DNA of 30,682 nucleotides, taken from contig NZ_CAMXYR010000015.1 of assembly GCF_947253225.1 (NCBI RefSeq), forward strand, positions 1 through 30,682, in the 5' to 3' direction. Below, one piece after another: positions 7,079 to 15,478 of the stretch (within the stretch, counting starts at the first letter, position 1; every line of letters begins with the position of its first letter). The notes beneath the pieces were generated by a model, which searched no databases, was not told the DNA's origin, and saw only the letters and a program-made list of their open reading frames with translations. A program made the position numbers and the translations under genes. Source of the DNA: an uncultured Anaerococcus sp. (GTDB taxonomy: Bacteria; Bacillota; Clostridia; Tissierellales; Peptoniphilaceae).

Positions 7079-7748
7079 AAACTTGACTATGCAATATGGG
7101 GGACGCACGGTTATCGACAAGGTAAACTTGACCTTAGAAATGGGTCAGATTGTTGGCCTTCTTGGAGAAAATGGATCTGGCAAGACAACTTTGCTTAGGA
7201 TTCTTGCAGGTCTTGAAAGAAACTATAAGGGAGAAGTAACAATTAATAATAAAAAGCCAGGAGATGAGACAAACAACCTAGTTTCCTATCAGCCAGACCA
7301 TTTGCCTGTTGACGGCTCACTTAGAGTTTATAAGGTGGGAAGTCTATATAAATCTTTCTTTGCTGACTTTGATGAGGATAAATTCCTTAAGATGGTAAGT
7401 GATTTTGCTATAGATAAAAATTTAAGAATCAAGGAATGTTCTAAGGGAATGAAAGATAAGATCCAAATAGCCCTAAGCCTTTCAAGAAAAAGCAAGGTCT
7501 ATATCCTAGATGAGCCAATGAGTGGAATTGATCCAAAATCAAGAAAAATTATCCTCCAAACAATCATAGATAACTTTGACTATGAGGGGCTTTTGATAAT
7601 ATCAACGCACCTTATAGGAGAAATAGAAAAAGTGCTTGATAGGGCGATTTTCATAGACCAAGCAAGAGTTTTGGTCGATGAAACAGTAGATGATATTAGA
7701 GAAAAACACAAGATGGGTGTCGAAGAATATTTTACGGAGGTCATTTAG
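7065..7748 (+). CDS. ABC transporter ATP-binding protein of the GntR operon
   Basis: 227 residues with a complete ATPase set: Walker A GENGSGKTT (34-42), Q-loop Gln in VSYQPDHLP, signature SKGMKDK, Walker B VYILDEP, D-loop SGIDP, H-loop STHL. It resembles the YtrB/EcsA-type exporter ATPases. It overlaps the regulator gene upstream and abuts the permease gene downstream with no spacer, so the three are expressed together. Unlike the divergent ATPase at 5819-6571 it keeps the Q-loop glutamine. Substrate unknown; peptide antibiotic or lipid export is a family-based guess. Confidence 0.92.
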   Translation: MIKIKNLTMQYGGRTVIDKVNLTLEMGQIVGLLGENGSGKTTLLRILAGLERNYKGEVTINNKKPGDETNNLVSYQPDHLPVDGSLRVYKVGSLYKSFFADFDEDKFLKMVSDFAIDKNLRIKECSKGMKDKIQIALSLSRKSKVYILDEPMSGIDPKSRKIILQTIIDNFDYEGLLIISTHLIGEIEKVLDRAIFIDQARVLVDETVDDIREKHKMGVEEYFTEVI

Positions 7749-8522
7749 ATGAAAAATTTACTCAAACAATTGTTAAAAGAAGACTTTTTTGCCATTTTGC
7801 CTTGGCTTTTTATCCCTTTGATTGGAGCTTTGACGGGACTTAAACTGACCCATCTTACGGGAATAGATGGTTTTAACATAATAACAGTTATATCTATAAC
7901 AATCTTAGTCACAGGACCTTTCATAGGCTTGATAATTCTTGTCCTAAGAGATAATGACAGGTTCTACGGCAAATATGCTGCACTTTACTCAACCTATCCA
8001 GCAAGTACAAGGAAAATAAGCCTTGCTAGGCTACTAAATTACACGATTTTGGGAATATTCATGAACCTTGTCTTAGTGGTAAATATTTTCTTAGTAGCAC
8101 CTTTTACCAACAAATGGACTAAATTTGCCGAATTTTTTAGAGAGATTAAGAATGTGCTAAGTCTTATGACTTATGACCAGTATATGGTGGCAGTCAAGGG
8201 TATATTTTCTATATTTGTCTTCGGGCTAATGATTGCTCTAACTATGATGGCGGCCTTGAGTATTGGAAATTCCTACTATTTCAAACGATTTGGAAAGTTA
8301 GGGTCAACCTTTGTGGCGGTTTGTCTAGTGATAATTGAAAATTTTATACAAATAAAATTATTTGCCCAATATTCTGTCAGTGCCAGTATATATGAGGGAG
8401 CAAAGGTCAGCATAAATAGCTTTGAAATGAATTATATCTTTGTTATTTTTGTAATCCTTGAGCTAGCCCTTCTATATTTTGCCACAGAATACTTCCACAA
8501 AAAGAAACTTTCAGTAGCCTAA
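7749..8522 (+). CDS. ABC-2-type permease of the GntR operon
   Basis: 257 residues, six hydrophobic segments (about 16-36, 41-66, 92-115, 155-178, 187-205, 228-247) with short loops, typical of a single ABC-2 exporter permease. It begins directly after the ATPase stop codon, with the ribosome site ACGGAGGTC inside the end of the ATPase gene. It presumably pairs with that ATPase as a homodimer. No substrate-binding protein is encoded, consistent with export. A hairpin terminator follows. Confidence 0.82.
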   Translation: MKNLLKQLLKEDFFAILPWLFIPLIGALTGLKLTHLTGIDGFNIITVISITILVTGPFIGLIILVLRDNDRFYGKYAALYSTYPASTRKISLARLLNYTILGIFMNLVLVVNIFLVAPFTNKWTKFAEFFREIKNVLSLMTYDQYMVAVKGIFSIFVFGLMIALTMMAALSIGNSYYFKRFGKLGSTFVAVCLVIIENFIQIKLFAQYSVSASIYEGAKVSINSFEMNYIFVIFVILELALLYFATEYFHKKKLSVA

Positions 8523-8528
8523 GGATAT

Positions 8529-8556
8529 AGCCCCTACCATCCGGTGGGGGCTTTTT
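8529..8556 (+). terminator. Rho-independent terminator of the GntR-ABC operon
   Basis: AGCCCC (8529-8534) and ACC (8536-8538) pair with GGT (8543-8545) and GGGGCT (8547-8552) around a 4-nt loop, followed by five T. Confidence 0.88.
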
Positions 8557-8658
8557 GGTTCTAGCTTTTAAATAGAAACTATTAAATAAAATAGGGCTCT
8601 TTTAAATTGCTGAAAATAAAGTACGATTATCTCTAAGAATACATATTTCGGAGTTATT

Positions 8659-9558
8659 ATGAAAGAACTTTTGTTTATTTATAATCCTAATAGTGGTCAA
8701 CAAATGATTGGGGATTATATGAATTGGATAATTAATTTTTTGTCAAGCAAGGGCTATGTAGCAAGTTTTTATGCGACCCAAAAAAGTGGGGATGCCAGAG
8801 AGCTTGTGGCAAAAATCGGCAAAAATTACGATAGAATTATGGTGGCTGGAGGAGATGGAACTCTTGATGAGGTTATATCAGGGGCTGTAAAGGCAGGAAT
8901 TTCACCAAAGTTTGCCTATGTGCCAACAGGGTCGACCAACGATTTTGCCAAAAATCTTAATATCAGCACAGATATCAAGGAAGCTACGAGAATGGCAGTA
9001 AAAGCAAAAAGCAAGCTTGTAGATATAGGCAAGATTGACGATAAATACTTTGTCTATGTGGCTGCCTTTGGGACTATATCAGAGGTTTCCTTTAATACAG
9101 ACCAGGACTTGAAGAATATTTTTGGCAGAAGTGCCTATGTTTTTGAAGGTCTTAGGAAGGCTTTGCCAATCCAATCTATGGATGCCTACCATGCTCAAGT
9201 TTTTTTTGATGAAGAAGAAATAGAGGGCGACTTTGTCCACTTTATGGTTACAAACTCTTACTCGGTTGGTGGATTTACCAATATTTTGGGAGATAATGTT
9301 GGATTAGACGATGGGATTTTTGAACTAACCATGGTAAGGAAACCAAAAAGTTTAGCTGACTTTAACAAAATTATCTCTGCTTTAACCACCAAGAAAGAAA
9401 ATGAGATGGTTATTTTAAGACAGGCCTCAACTTTTAGGATAAAAACCGATAAAGAAGTATCCTGGTCGCTCGATGGAGAGTATGGAGGTTCAAGCCTTGA
9501 TGCAAAAATCGAGATTATTAAAAAAAGAATTTCAATAAAAACTGGTCTAAAAGATTGA
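8659..9558 (+). CDS. Diacylglycerol kinase-like lipid kinase (DagK/YegS family)
   Basis: 299 residues. N-terminal NPNSGQQ, the nucleotide-binding GGDGTLDEV motif at residues ~60-68, and PTGSTNDFAKNL define the DagK_cat/YegS fold; the C-terminal beta-rich half contains the GDNVGLDDGIFEL motif of the family. Members phosphorylate diacylglycerol or related lipids at the membrane and recycle lipid released by wall-polymer synthesis. The gene stands alone between a terminator and the carD promoters. SD CGGAG sits just before the ATG. It could be a sphingosine or undecaprenol-type kinase by fold, but DagK is most usual in Firmicutes. Confidence 0.88.
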   Translation: MKELLFIYNPNSGQQMIGDYMNWIINFLSSKGYVASFYATQKSGDARELVAKIGKNYDRIMVAGGDGTLDEVISGAVKAGISPKFAYVPTGSTNDFAKNLNISTDIKEATRMAVKAKSKLVDIGKIDDKYFVYVAAFGTISEVSFNTDQDLKNIFGRSAYVFEGLRKALPIQSMDAYHAQVFFDEEEIEGDFVHFMVTNSYSVGGFTNILGDNVGLDDGIFELTMVRKPKSLADFNKIISALTTKKENEMVILRQASTFRIKTDKEVSWSLDGEYGGSSLDAKIEIIKKRISIKTGLKD

Positions 9559-9582
9559 AAGTAAAGAAAAATGCGATATAAT
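9555..9582 (+). promoter_or_regulatory. Upstream promoter of the carD operon
   Basis: TTGAAA (9555-9560), 16-nt spacer, TATAAT (9577-9582). The -35 overlaps the end of the preceding gene. Confidence 0.55.
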
Positions 9583-9594
9583 ATTCAGTCAACA

Positions 9595-9628
9595 TTTACT
9601 AAAGCCTCCAAATAGGATATAATATAAT
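9595..9628 (+). promoter_or_regulatory. Proximal promoter of the carD operon with doubled -10
   Basis: TTTACT (9595-9600), 17-nt spacer, TATAAT (9618-9623) directly repeated as a second TATAAT (9623-9628). It lies 20-30 nt before the carD start. Confidence 0.6.
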
Positions 9629-9648
9629 AGAGAACCTAGGAGGTAAAA

Positions 9649-10128
9649 ATGTTTAAAATCGGCGATAAGATCGTATATCCTATGCATGGTGCAGGGACGA
9701 TAGATTCAATTGAAAAAAAGGAATTTTTGGGGGAAGAGAAAGATTATTTCATCCTCAAGATGCCTATTGGAGATATGGATATATCAATTCCTACTAGCAA
9801 AATCAATGATATGAATATAAGGGATGTCATCACAAAAGAAGAAGGAGACAGGGTGCTTAGGATTCTTGATGAAGATCCAACAGATATGAGCGACAATTGG
9901 ACTGTAAGATACAGACAAAACCAAGAAATTCTAAAGACTGGCAATGTCTACGAAGTAGCAGAAATGGTTAGAAATTTGGCTATTTTGGATAAGGATAAGG
10001 GTCTTTCTACAACAGAGAAGAAACTTTTAAATAGGGCAAGAAGGATTCTTGCAAGCGAGCTAGTAATGGCGGGTTCTCTAAAAAAAGAAGAAGCAGAAGC
10101 AATGATAGATGAGTCTATAGGACTCTAA
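9649..10128 (+). CDS. carD: CarD/CdnL-family RNA polymerase-binding regulator
   Basis: 159 residues. The N-terminal ~60 residues form the CarD_CdnL_TRCF RNA-polymerase-interaction domain: FKIGDKIVYPMHGAGTI, then EKDYFILKMPIGDMDISIPTSK. The helical C-terminal part ends in RARRILASELVMAGSLKKEEAEAMI, the usual DNA-contacting region. CarD proteins bind the polymerase beta subunit and steady the open complex at promoters. The gene heads the yacL-ispD-ispF operon, an order also found in other Firmicutes. SD AGGAGG is near-perfect, and two promoters lie upstream. Confidence 0.93.
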   Translation: MFKIGDKIVYPMHGAGTIDSIEKKEFLGEEKDYFILKMPIGDMDISIPTSKINDMNIRDVITKEEGDRVLRILDEDPTDMSDNWTVRYRQNQEILKTGNVYEVAEMVRNLAILDKDKGLSTTEKKLLNRARRILASELVMAGSLKKEEAEAMIDESIGL

Positions 10129-10138
10129 GGAGAAGTAA

Positions 10139-11242
10139 ATGAAAAGAATAATTCGATTAGTGCTTTCAATAATCGGAGCTGTTCTTGGAATTGTGCTTTT
10201 AAGGTTAGTTAATGCCGGCATGGACCTACTACCAGGAGCCGGCTTTTTGCCAATTTTAGCACACATAGCAGCAGCCTTATTGGGAGCATTAGTTTTTTAT
10301 ATCCTGACTGACAGATTTTCTTATAAATTTTCACAAGGATTTAACTTATTTGAAAACAATTTGAAAGAACTTCCAGCAAATAAACTTATAGTTGGAATCG
10401 TTGGATCTATCTTAGGATTTTTGATAGCAGCTTTGGTAACCAGCCCCCTAACCCAACTCACCCTACCTTATGTGGGTAATTTAATTTTTGTGCTATTATC
10501 TATTTTATTATATATCGGGCTAGGCTATTTAGGTTGGAGAGTTGCATCAAATAATGCAGATGATATCCTAGGAATTTTCCAAAGAAAAGAGGGTAAGGAA
10601 ATTAAGGAAACCAAGGGCTTTATCTTTGATAGGTCAAAGCATAGTGCTAGTCCTAAAATCCTTGACACTTCTGTTATAATTGATGGAAGGATTTTGGATA
10701 TTATAGCAACAGACTTCATAGAAGGAGAGCTTGTTGTAAGTGAGTTTGTCCTAGAAGAGCTCCAACACATAGCAGACTCCCCAGATGACTTGAAGAGAGA
10801 AAGGGGAAGGAGAGGTCTTGATATAATAAATAAGATTAAGGAAAATGACAAGATTAAGTTGAGGATAACTAACAAGGATTATAAAGATATCAAAGAAGTT
10901 GATTCCAAACTCCTAAAGCTTGCCATAGATTTGAATGGGAAAGTATTTACCAACGATTACAACCTAAACAAGGTTGCTGATGTTCAAGGTATTCCAATCC
11001 TAAATATAAATGATTTGGCAAACGCCCTAAAACCTGTAGTAATTCCTGGAGAGATGATGAGAATTGATGTGATCAAGGAAGGTAAGGGAAAAAACCAAGG
11101 AGTAGGATATTTGGATGATGGAACAATGGTAGTTGTTGAAGATGGGGTAAAATATATCGACCAAACTATTGATGCGACTGTAACATCAGTTTTGCAAACA
11201 TCGGCTGGAAGAATGATATTTGTAAGGTACAAGAATGATTGA
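10139..11242 (+). CDS. yacL: PIN/TRAM-domain membrane protein, YacL-like
   Basis: 367 residues. Four hydrophobic helices (about 4-24, 38-57, 83-102, 112-134) are followed by a PIN nuclease domain (~173-290) opening with ILDTSVIIDGRILDI (acidic Asp177 and Asp182) and containing FTNDYNLNKVA, then a TRAM RNA-binding domain (~305-365). YacL-type proteins are predicted membrane-anchored ribonucleases; the substrate is not known. The acidic residues needed for a PIN active site are present. The gene lies 10 nt after carD, and its last 8 nt overlap the ispD start. Confidence 0.92.
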   Translation: MKRIIRLVLSIIGAVLGIVLLRLVNAGMDLLPGAGFLPILAHIAAALLGALVFYILTDRFSYKFSQGFNLFENNLKELPANKLIVGIVGSILGFLIAALVTSPLTQLTLPYVGNLIFVLLSILLYIGLGYLGWRVASNNADDILGIFQRKEGKEIKETKGFIFDRSKHSASPKILDTSVIIDGRILDIIATDFIEGELVVSEFVLEELQHIADSPDDLKRERGRRGLDIINKIKENDKIKLRITNKDYKDIKEVDSKLLKLAIDLNGKVFTNDYNLNKVADVQGIPILNINDLANALKPVVIPGEMMRIDVIKEGKGKNQGVGYLDDGTMVVVEDGVKYIDQTIDATVTSVLQTSAGRMIFVRYKND

Positions 11243-11939
11243 AAATAAATTTTTATCCTGCATAGTAACAGCAGCAGGATCAGGACTTAGGATGAGATCT
11301 AAAGTGAACAAACCCTACATAGAAGTAGGTGGGAGAAAGATTTTGGAAATCACCTTAGATACCATAACTAAGATAAAAGAAATAGATGAGCTAATCCTTG
11401 TGATAAGACCTGATGATGAGGAGCTTATCAAGGGAATCCTCAAAAAATACGATAGGAACATAAGGTATGTATATGGAAAAAACACTAGGGAGCTTTCTAC
11501 CTTTGAAGGTCTCAAGGCTCTAAGTGAAAAAAGTGATTTGGTCTTAACCCACGATGGGGTAAGACCTTTTGCTAGTAGAGAGCTTTTTCTAAAAACTATA
11601 GAAAGCCTTAAAGAAAACAAAGCCGTAATCACAGCGACAAAGTCTAAGGATACAGTTAAGATTGTAAATGATAAAATGTATGTTGATTTTACACCTAATA
11701 GGGACTATGTTTATAATATTCAGACCCCTCAAGCCTTTGACAAGAAGTTGATTTTTGCCATGTATGAAGAATATATTAAAAGTGAGTTTAAGGTAACAGA
11801 TGACTCTCAACTTTTTGAGTTTTTTGATAGGGATGAACCTGTCAAGGTTGTGCATGGAGAGTATTCAAATATTAAAATAACAACCCAAGAAGATATTATT
11901 TTTGCTAATGCATTTCTTGGGGCAAAAAAGGATGTATAA
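11235..11939 (+). CDS. ispD: 2-C-methyl-D-erythritol 4-phosphate cytidylyltransferase IspD
   Basis: 234 residues, normal length. It makes CDP-methylerythritol from MEP and CTP, the third step of the MEP isoprenoid route. The nucleotide-binding VTAAGSGLRM (11-20) is followed by NKPYIEVGGRKIL, where many relatives read PKQY; Lys26 is kept. HDGVRPF, ITATKSKDTVK, NIQTPQAF, TDDSQLFE and the terminal ITTQEDIIFA are all typical. It is coupled at both ends: 8-nt overlap with yacL and a one-base TAATG junction with ispF. Confidence 0.94.
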   Translation: MIENKFLSCIVTAAGSGLRMRSKVNKPYIEVGGRKILEITLDTITKIKEIDELILVIRPDDEELIKGILKKYDRNIRYVYGKNTRELSTFEGLKALSEKSDLVLTHDGVRPFASRELFLKTIESLKENKAVITATKSKDTVKIVNDKMYVDFTPNRDYVYNIQTPQAFDKKLIFAMYEEYIKSEFKVTDDSQLFEFFDRDEPVKVVHGEYSNIKITTQEDIIFANAFLGAKKDV

Positions 11940-12415
11940 TGAGAATTGGAATTGGTTATGATGTACACAAGTTGGTAGAAGGAAGAGATTTAGTTCTAGG
12001 AGGTCTAAAGGTAGATTATAAGCTTGGGCTTTTGGGACATTCAGATGCAGATGTTCTTACCCACGCTATAATGGATGCCATTTTGGGAGCCTTGTGCCTA
12101 CCAGATATTGGCAATCTATTTCCAGATACAGACCCTGCTTATAAGGATATTTATTCGATTGACCTTTTGGATAGGGTTGTTGCTCTCATGGAAGAAAGAG
12201 GATATAGAATAGGCAATCTCGATACTGTAACTATTTGTGAAATGCCTAAAATTGCTCCAATTAGAGAAGAGATTAGACAAATTTTGGCTAAACATCTAAA
12301 ATGTGATATAGAAAACATAAGTATAAAAGCTTCCACCAGTGAGAAACTAGGTTTTACTGGTAGGGGTGAAGGAATAGAAGCAAGAGCTGTAGTGCTTTTG
12401 GAGGAGGATAAATAA
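11939..12415 (+). CDS. ispF: 2-C-methyl-D-erythritol 2,4-cyclodiphosphate synthase IspF
   Basis: 158 residues, full length. It cyclises CDP-methylerythritol 2-phosphate in the MEP pathway. Metal ligands are visible in GYDVH (Asp8, His10) and THAIMD (His42); HSDAD (34-38), LFPDTDP, and STSEKLGFTGRGEG complete the family pattern. The start ATG shares its A with the ispD stop (TAATG), and its own stop does the same with metK. IspE, which acts between IspD and IspF, is not in the window. Confidence 0.96.
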   Translation: MRIGIGYDVHKLVEGRDLVLGGLKVDYKLGLLGHSDADVLTHAIMDAILGALCLPDIGNLFPDTDPAYKDIYSIDLLDRVVALMEERGYRIGNLDTVTICEMPKIAPIREEIRQILAKHLKCDIENISIKASTSEKLGFTGRGEGIEARAVVLLEEDK

Positions 12416-13584
12416 TGAGAAAACTTATTACAAGTGAATCTGTAACAGAAGGCCATCCCGACAAGGTATGCGATCAGATTTCTGATGCAATTCTTGATGA
12501 GTGCCTTAGACAGGATAAAAATTCTAGGGTTGCTTGCGAGACTGTAACAACAACAGGTCTTGTTCTTGTAGTTGGAGAAATTTCAACAACAGCCTACGCA
12601 CCGATAGAAAAAATTGCAAGAGAGACTATAAAAGAAATAGGCTATGATGATCCATCTTTGGGCTTTGATTATTCAAATGTAGCAGTCCTTACCTCCCTTA
12701 TCGAGCAATCAGCAGATATCGCTCAAGGGGTAAACAAAGCCCAAGATTATGATAATAGTAACGATTATTATGATAAGATAGGGGCAGGAGACCAAGGAAT
12801 GGTATTTGGCTATGCAGATAATGAGAGTGATGAATACCTTCCTCTATCAGTTGTGTATGCCCAAAAACTTTCACAAAGGCTTAGTCAAGTAAGAAGAGAA
12901 GGCATCCTTTCCTATTTAAGACCAGATGGCAAGAGCCAAGTAACTGTAGAATATGATGATGGAAAGCTAGTAAGGATTGATTCTATCGTAATATCTGCCC
13001 AACATAGTCCTGATGTTAGCCTAGAAAAGATTAGGCAAGACATCATAAGAGAAGTTATAGATTTTGTAATTGATGGGTCATTGATGGATGATGATACTAA
13101 AATCTATGTAAATCCAACAGGCAAATTTGTGATTGGCGGACCTAAGGGAGATAGCGGGCTTACAGGAAGAAAGATTATTGTAGATACTTACGGTGGATAT
13201 TCTAAGTCAGGTGGAGGTGCATTTTCTGGAAAAGATCCAACAAAAGTTGATAGGTCTGCAGCCTACATGGCAAGATATGCAGCTAAAAACATGGTGGCAG
13301 CAGGTCTTGCTGATAAATTAGAAATCGGTCTTTCATATGCTATCGGGGTCGCTAAACCTCTATCCATCTATGTAGATAGCTTTGCAACTGGCAAGTATGA
13401 TGATGAAAGACTTCTTGAAATAGTAAAGGAAAACTTCGACTTTAGACCTCAAGCTATAATAGACAAGTTAAATCTTCAAAGACCTATCTTTAAGAAAACT
13501 GCCGCTTTTGGTCATTTCGGTAGGAGCGAAGAGGACTTTACTTGGGAAAATCTTGATAAAGTTGAGGACTTGAAAAAATATTAG
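12415..13584 (+). CDS. metK: S-adenosylmethionine synthetase MetK
   Basis: 389 residues, normal length. It forms SAM from methionine and ATP in the cytosol. TSESVTEGHPDKVCDQISDA (His14, Asp16, Lys17), TTTGLVLVVGEIST, the GAGDQGMVFGYA loop, GGPKGDSGLTGRKIIVDTYGG, GGGAFSGKDPTKVDRSAAY and GHFGR are all present. It overlaps ispF by one base, so it is co-translated with the MEP genes. SAM synthesis has no direct step in that pathway; the link is most likely shared growth control. Confidence 0.97.
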   Translation: MRKLITSESVTEGHPDKVCDQISDAILDECLRQDKNSRVACETVTTTGLVLVVGEISTTAYAPIEKIARETIKEIGYDDPSLGFDYSNVAVLTSLIEQSADIAQGVNKAQDYDNSNDYYDKIGAGDQGMVFGYADNESDEYLPLSVVYAQKLSQRLSQVRREGILSYLRPDGKSQVTVEYDDGKLVRIDSIVISAQHSPDVSLEKIRQDIIREVIDFVIDGSLMDDDTKIYVNPTGKFVIGGPKGDSGLTGRKIIVDTYGGYSKSGGGAFSGKDPTKVDRSAAYMARYAAKNMVAAGLADKLEIGLSYAIGVAKPLSIYVDSFATGKYDDERLLEIVKENFDFRPQAIIDKLNLQRPIFKKTAAFGHFGRSEEDFTWENLDKVEDLKKY

Positions 13585-13592
13585 GAGAAATG

Positions 13593-14642
13593 ATGGCAAG
13601 CTTAAGAAAAACTATAGCAATAGATTTGGGAACTGCTCAAGTTTTGGTATATGTTGCTGGTAGGGGCATAGTCCTTGAAGAACCATCAGTGATTGCAGTC
13701 GATATTTTGACAGATGAGATCCTTGCTGTAGGTAGCGAGGCCAAAAAACTTATAGGAAGAACTCCAGGCAATGTAAAGGCGATTATGCCGATGAAAGATG
13801 GTGTAATATCAGACTTTAGGGCTACAGAAAGAATGTTAAAATATTTTCTTGATAAGTCTATAAAAAAATCACTATTTAAACCCGACATCCTTATTTGCGT
13901 TCCATCAAGGTCAACTCAAGTTGAAAAAAGAGCAGTCCTCCAAGCTGCGGATAATGCAGGAGCCCATAGGACTTATCTAATGGAAGAACCTTTGGCGGCA
14001 GCTCTTGGAGCAGGAGTTGATATAACCGATGTTGGGGGAAATCTTGTTATTGATATTGGAGGTGGAACTACTGACATAGCAGTAGTTTCTATGGGTCAAG
14101 TTGTAGCAAGCAGGTCAGTAGATGTGGCAGGTCTTTCTTTCGATAGAAAAATAAAAGACTATATCAGGAAAAGATATGGTATATTAATAGGGGATCAAAA
14201 ATCAGAAGAGATTAAAATCGAAGCAGGACTTGCGGGCTTGGATCAATCCCTTGAAGTTAGTGGGAGGGCTATAGTAGGTGGTCTTCCACAAAAAATCTTT
14301 CTTCCAGTAGCAGAAATCCATGACTGTGTTAGGACGGAGATTGATAAAATTTTGGAAGGGGTAAAAAAAGTCCTTGAAGTTACACCTCCAGAGCTTGCCT
14401 CAGATATCTATGAAAGAGAAATAATTCTTACAGGTGGAGGGGCAAATACTCTAGGGCTTAGGGAAAGGATAGCAGAAAAATTGCAAATACCAGTAAAAAT
14501 TGCAGATGATCCTTCAGAGTGCGTAATAATCGGTACATCCAAGGCTCTAAATTGGATGGAATCCCTAGATGAAGAGAAGAACCATGCCATAAAAGGCAAA
14601 CAGAAAGAATTAGAAAGAGAAGAAAAATTAAGGAGAAGATAA
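13593..14642 (+). CDS. mreB: MreB-family actin-like cell-shape protein
   Basis: 349 residues from the second of two adjacent ATGs; AGGAG (13583-13587) is 5 nt from it but only 2 nt from the first. Actin-fold motifs: phosphate-1 IDLGTAQVLVY, VPSRSTQVEKRA, EEPLAAALGAG, phosphate-2 DIGGGTTDIAVVS, and adenosine LTGGGANTLGL. MreB forms membrane filaments that guide wall synthesis. The usual mreC and mreD neighbours are absent; it sits between metK and gpmA. The ~20-residue C-terminal tail is highly charged (KGKQKELEREEKLRRR). It could be an Mbl-type paralogue. If the host is a coccus, as gene content suggests, the role would be unusual. Confidence 0.92.
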   Translation: MASLRKTIAIDLGTAQVLVYVAGRGIVLEEPSVIAVDILTDEILAVGSEAKKLIGRTPGNVKAIMPMKDGVISDFRATERMLKYFLDKSIKKSLFKPDILICVPSRSTQVEKRAVLQAADNAGAHRTYLMEEPLAAALGAGVDITDVGGNLVIDIGGGTTDIAVVSMGQVVASRSVDVAGLSFDRKIKDYIRKRYGILIGDQKSEEIKIEAGLAGLDQSLEVSGRAIVGGLPQKIFLPVAEIHDCVRTEIDKILEGVKKVLEVTPPELASDIYEREIILTGGGANTLGLRERIAEKLQIPVKIADDPSECVIIGTSKALNWMESLDEEKNHAIKGKQKELEREEKLRRR

Positions 14643-15331
14643 TGACAAAAAAATTAGTTCTAGTAAGACATGGTCAAAGCGAGTGGAACCTAGCCAACAA
14701 GTTTACAGGTTGGGTTGATGTGAACCTATCTGATAAGGGAGAAGAAGAAGCTAAAGAAGCTGGAAGAAAGATCAAAGAAGCAGGAATTATGTTTGACCAT
14801 GCTCATACATCAATCCTTACAAGAGCAATTAAAACTTGTAACTTCGCCCTAGAATATTCAGGACAAATGTATGTTCCAGTAGAAAAATCTTGGAGATTAA
14901 ATGAAAGACACTACGGTGCTCTTCAAGGCTTAAACAAGGCAGAAACTGCAGAAAAATACGGGGATGAGCAAGTTCATATTTGGAGAAGATCTTACGATAC
15001 ACTTCCACCAGCCCTAAGTGAAGAAGAAGCTCACAAACAAGCAAACCTTCCTATGTTTAAACATCTCCCAGAAGATGTTATCCCAACAGCTGAAAACCTA
15101 AAGGTAACTCTTGAAAGAGTTCTTCCTTACTACTTCGACCATATTGCTCCACAACTTCTTAATGGAGAAACAGTCCTAGTAGCAGCTCACGGTAACAGCC
15201 TTAGAGCTCTTGCTAAACACCTTGAAAGAATTTCAGATGAGGACATCATGGACCTTGAAATTCCAACAGGTCAACCTCTTGTTTACGAACTTGATGATGA
15301 GCTAAATGTAGTTAAAAAATATTATCTATAA
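14642..15331 (+). CDS. gpmA: 2,3-bisphosphoglycerate-dependent phosphoglycerate mutase GpmA
   Basis: 229 residues. It interconverts 3- and 2-phosphoglycerate in glycolysis. LVRHGQSEWN carries the phosphorylated His10; NERHYGALQGLNKAE carries Glu88; AAHGNSLRAL carries His183. The insertion and C-terminal region match the dPGM type rather than shorter phosphatases of the superfamily. Its start overlaps the mreB stop by one base, and the operon ends in the hairpin just after it. Confidence 0.96.
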   Translation: MTKKLVLVRHGQSEWNLANKFTGWVDVNLSDKGEEEAKEAGRKIKEAGIMFDHAHTSILTRAIKTCNFALEYSGQMYVPVEKSWRLNERHYGALQGLNKAETAEKYGDEQVHIWRRSYDTLPPALSEEEAHKQANLPMFKHLPEDVIPTAENLKVTLERVLPYYFDHIAPQLLNGETVLVAAHGNSLRALAKHLERISDEDIMDLEIPTGQPLVYELDDELNVVKKYYL

Positions 15332-15341
15332 GTTTAATGAT

Positions 15342-15374
15342 AAAAGTCCAAAGGGAAATGCTCTTTGGACTTTT
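15342..15374 (+). terminator. Rho-independent terminator of the carD-gpmA operon
   Basis: Perfect 12-bp stem AAAAGTCCAAAG (15342-15353) with CTTTGGACTTTT (15363-15374), 9-nt loop. The terminal T residues are part of the stem and the same structure has T residues on the minus strand. Confidence 0.88.
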
Positions 15375-15395
15375 CTGCTTTATAAAATGAAAATA

Positions 15396-15424
15396 TTGCG
15401 TTTTTATTTTAATTAAAGTAAAAT
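15396..15424 (+). promoter_or_regulatory. Candidate promoter of the response-regulator gene
   Basis: TTGCGT (15396-15401), 17-nt spacer, TAAAAT (15419-15424). It would give a leader of about 50 nt. Confidence 0.4.
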
Positions 15425-15478
15425 ATAAATGATAAGTAAAAGATGAATATTGAAAATAATTCATAGATTGGAGGAAAT

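Noticed and set aside
10078..11632. Several minus-strand frames of 60-116 residues across carD-yacL-ispD
   Set aside because: All are shadows of well-supported plus-strand genes and have low-complexity Ser/Leu/Ile composition.
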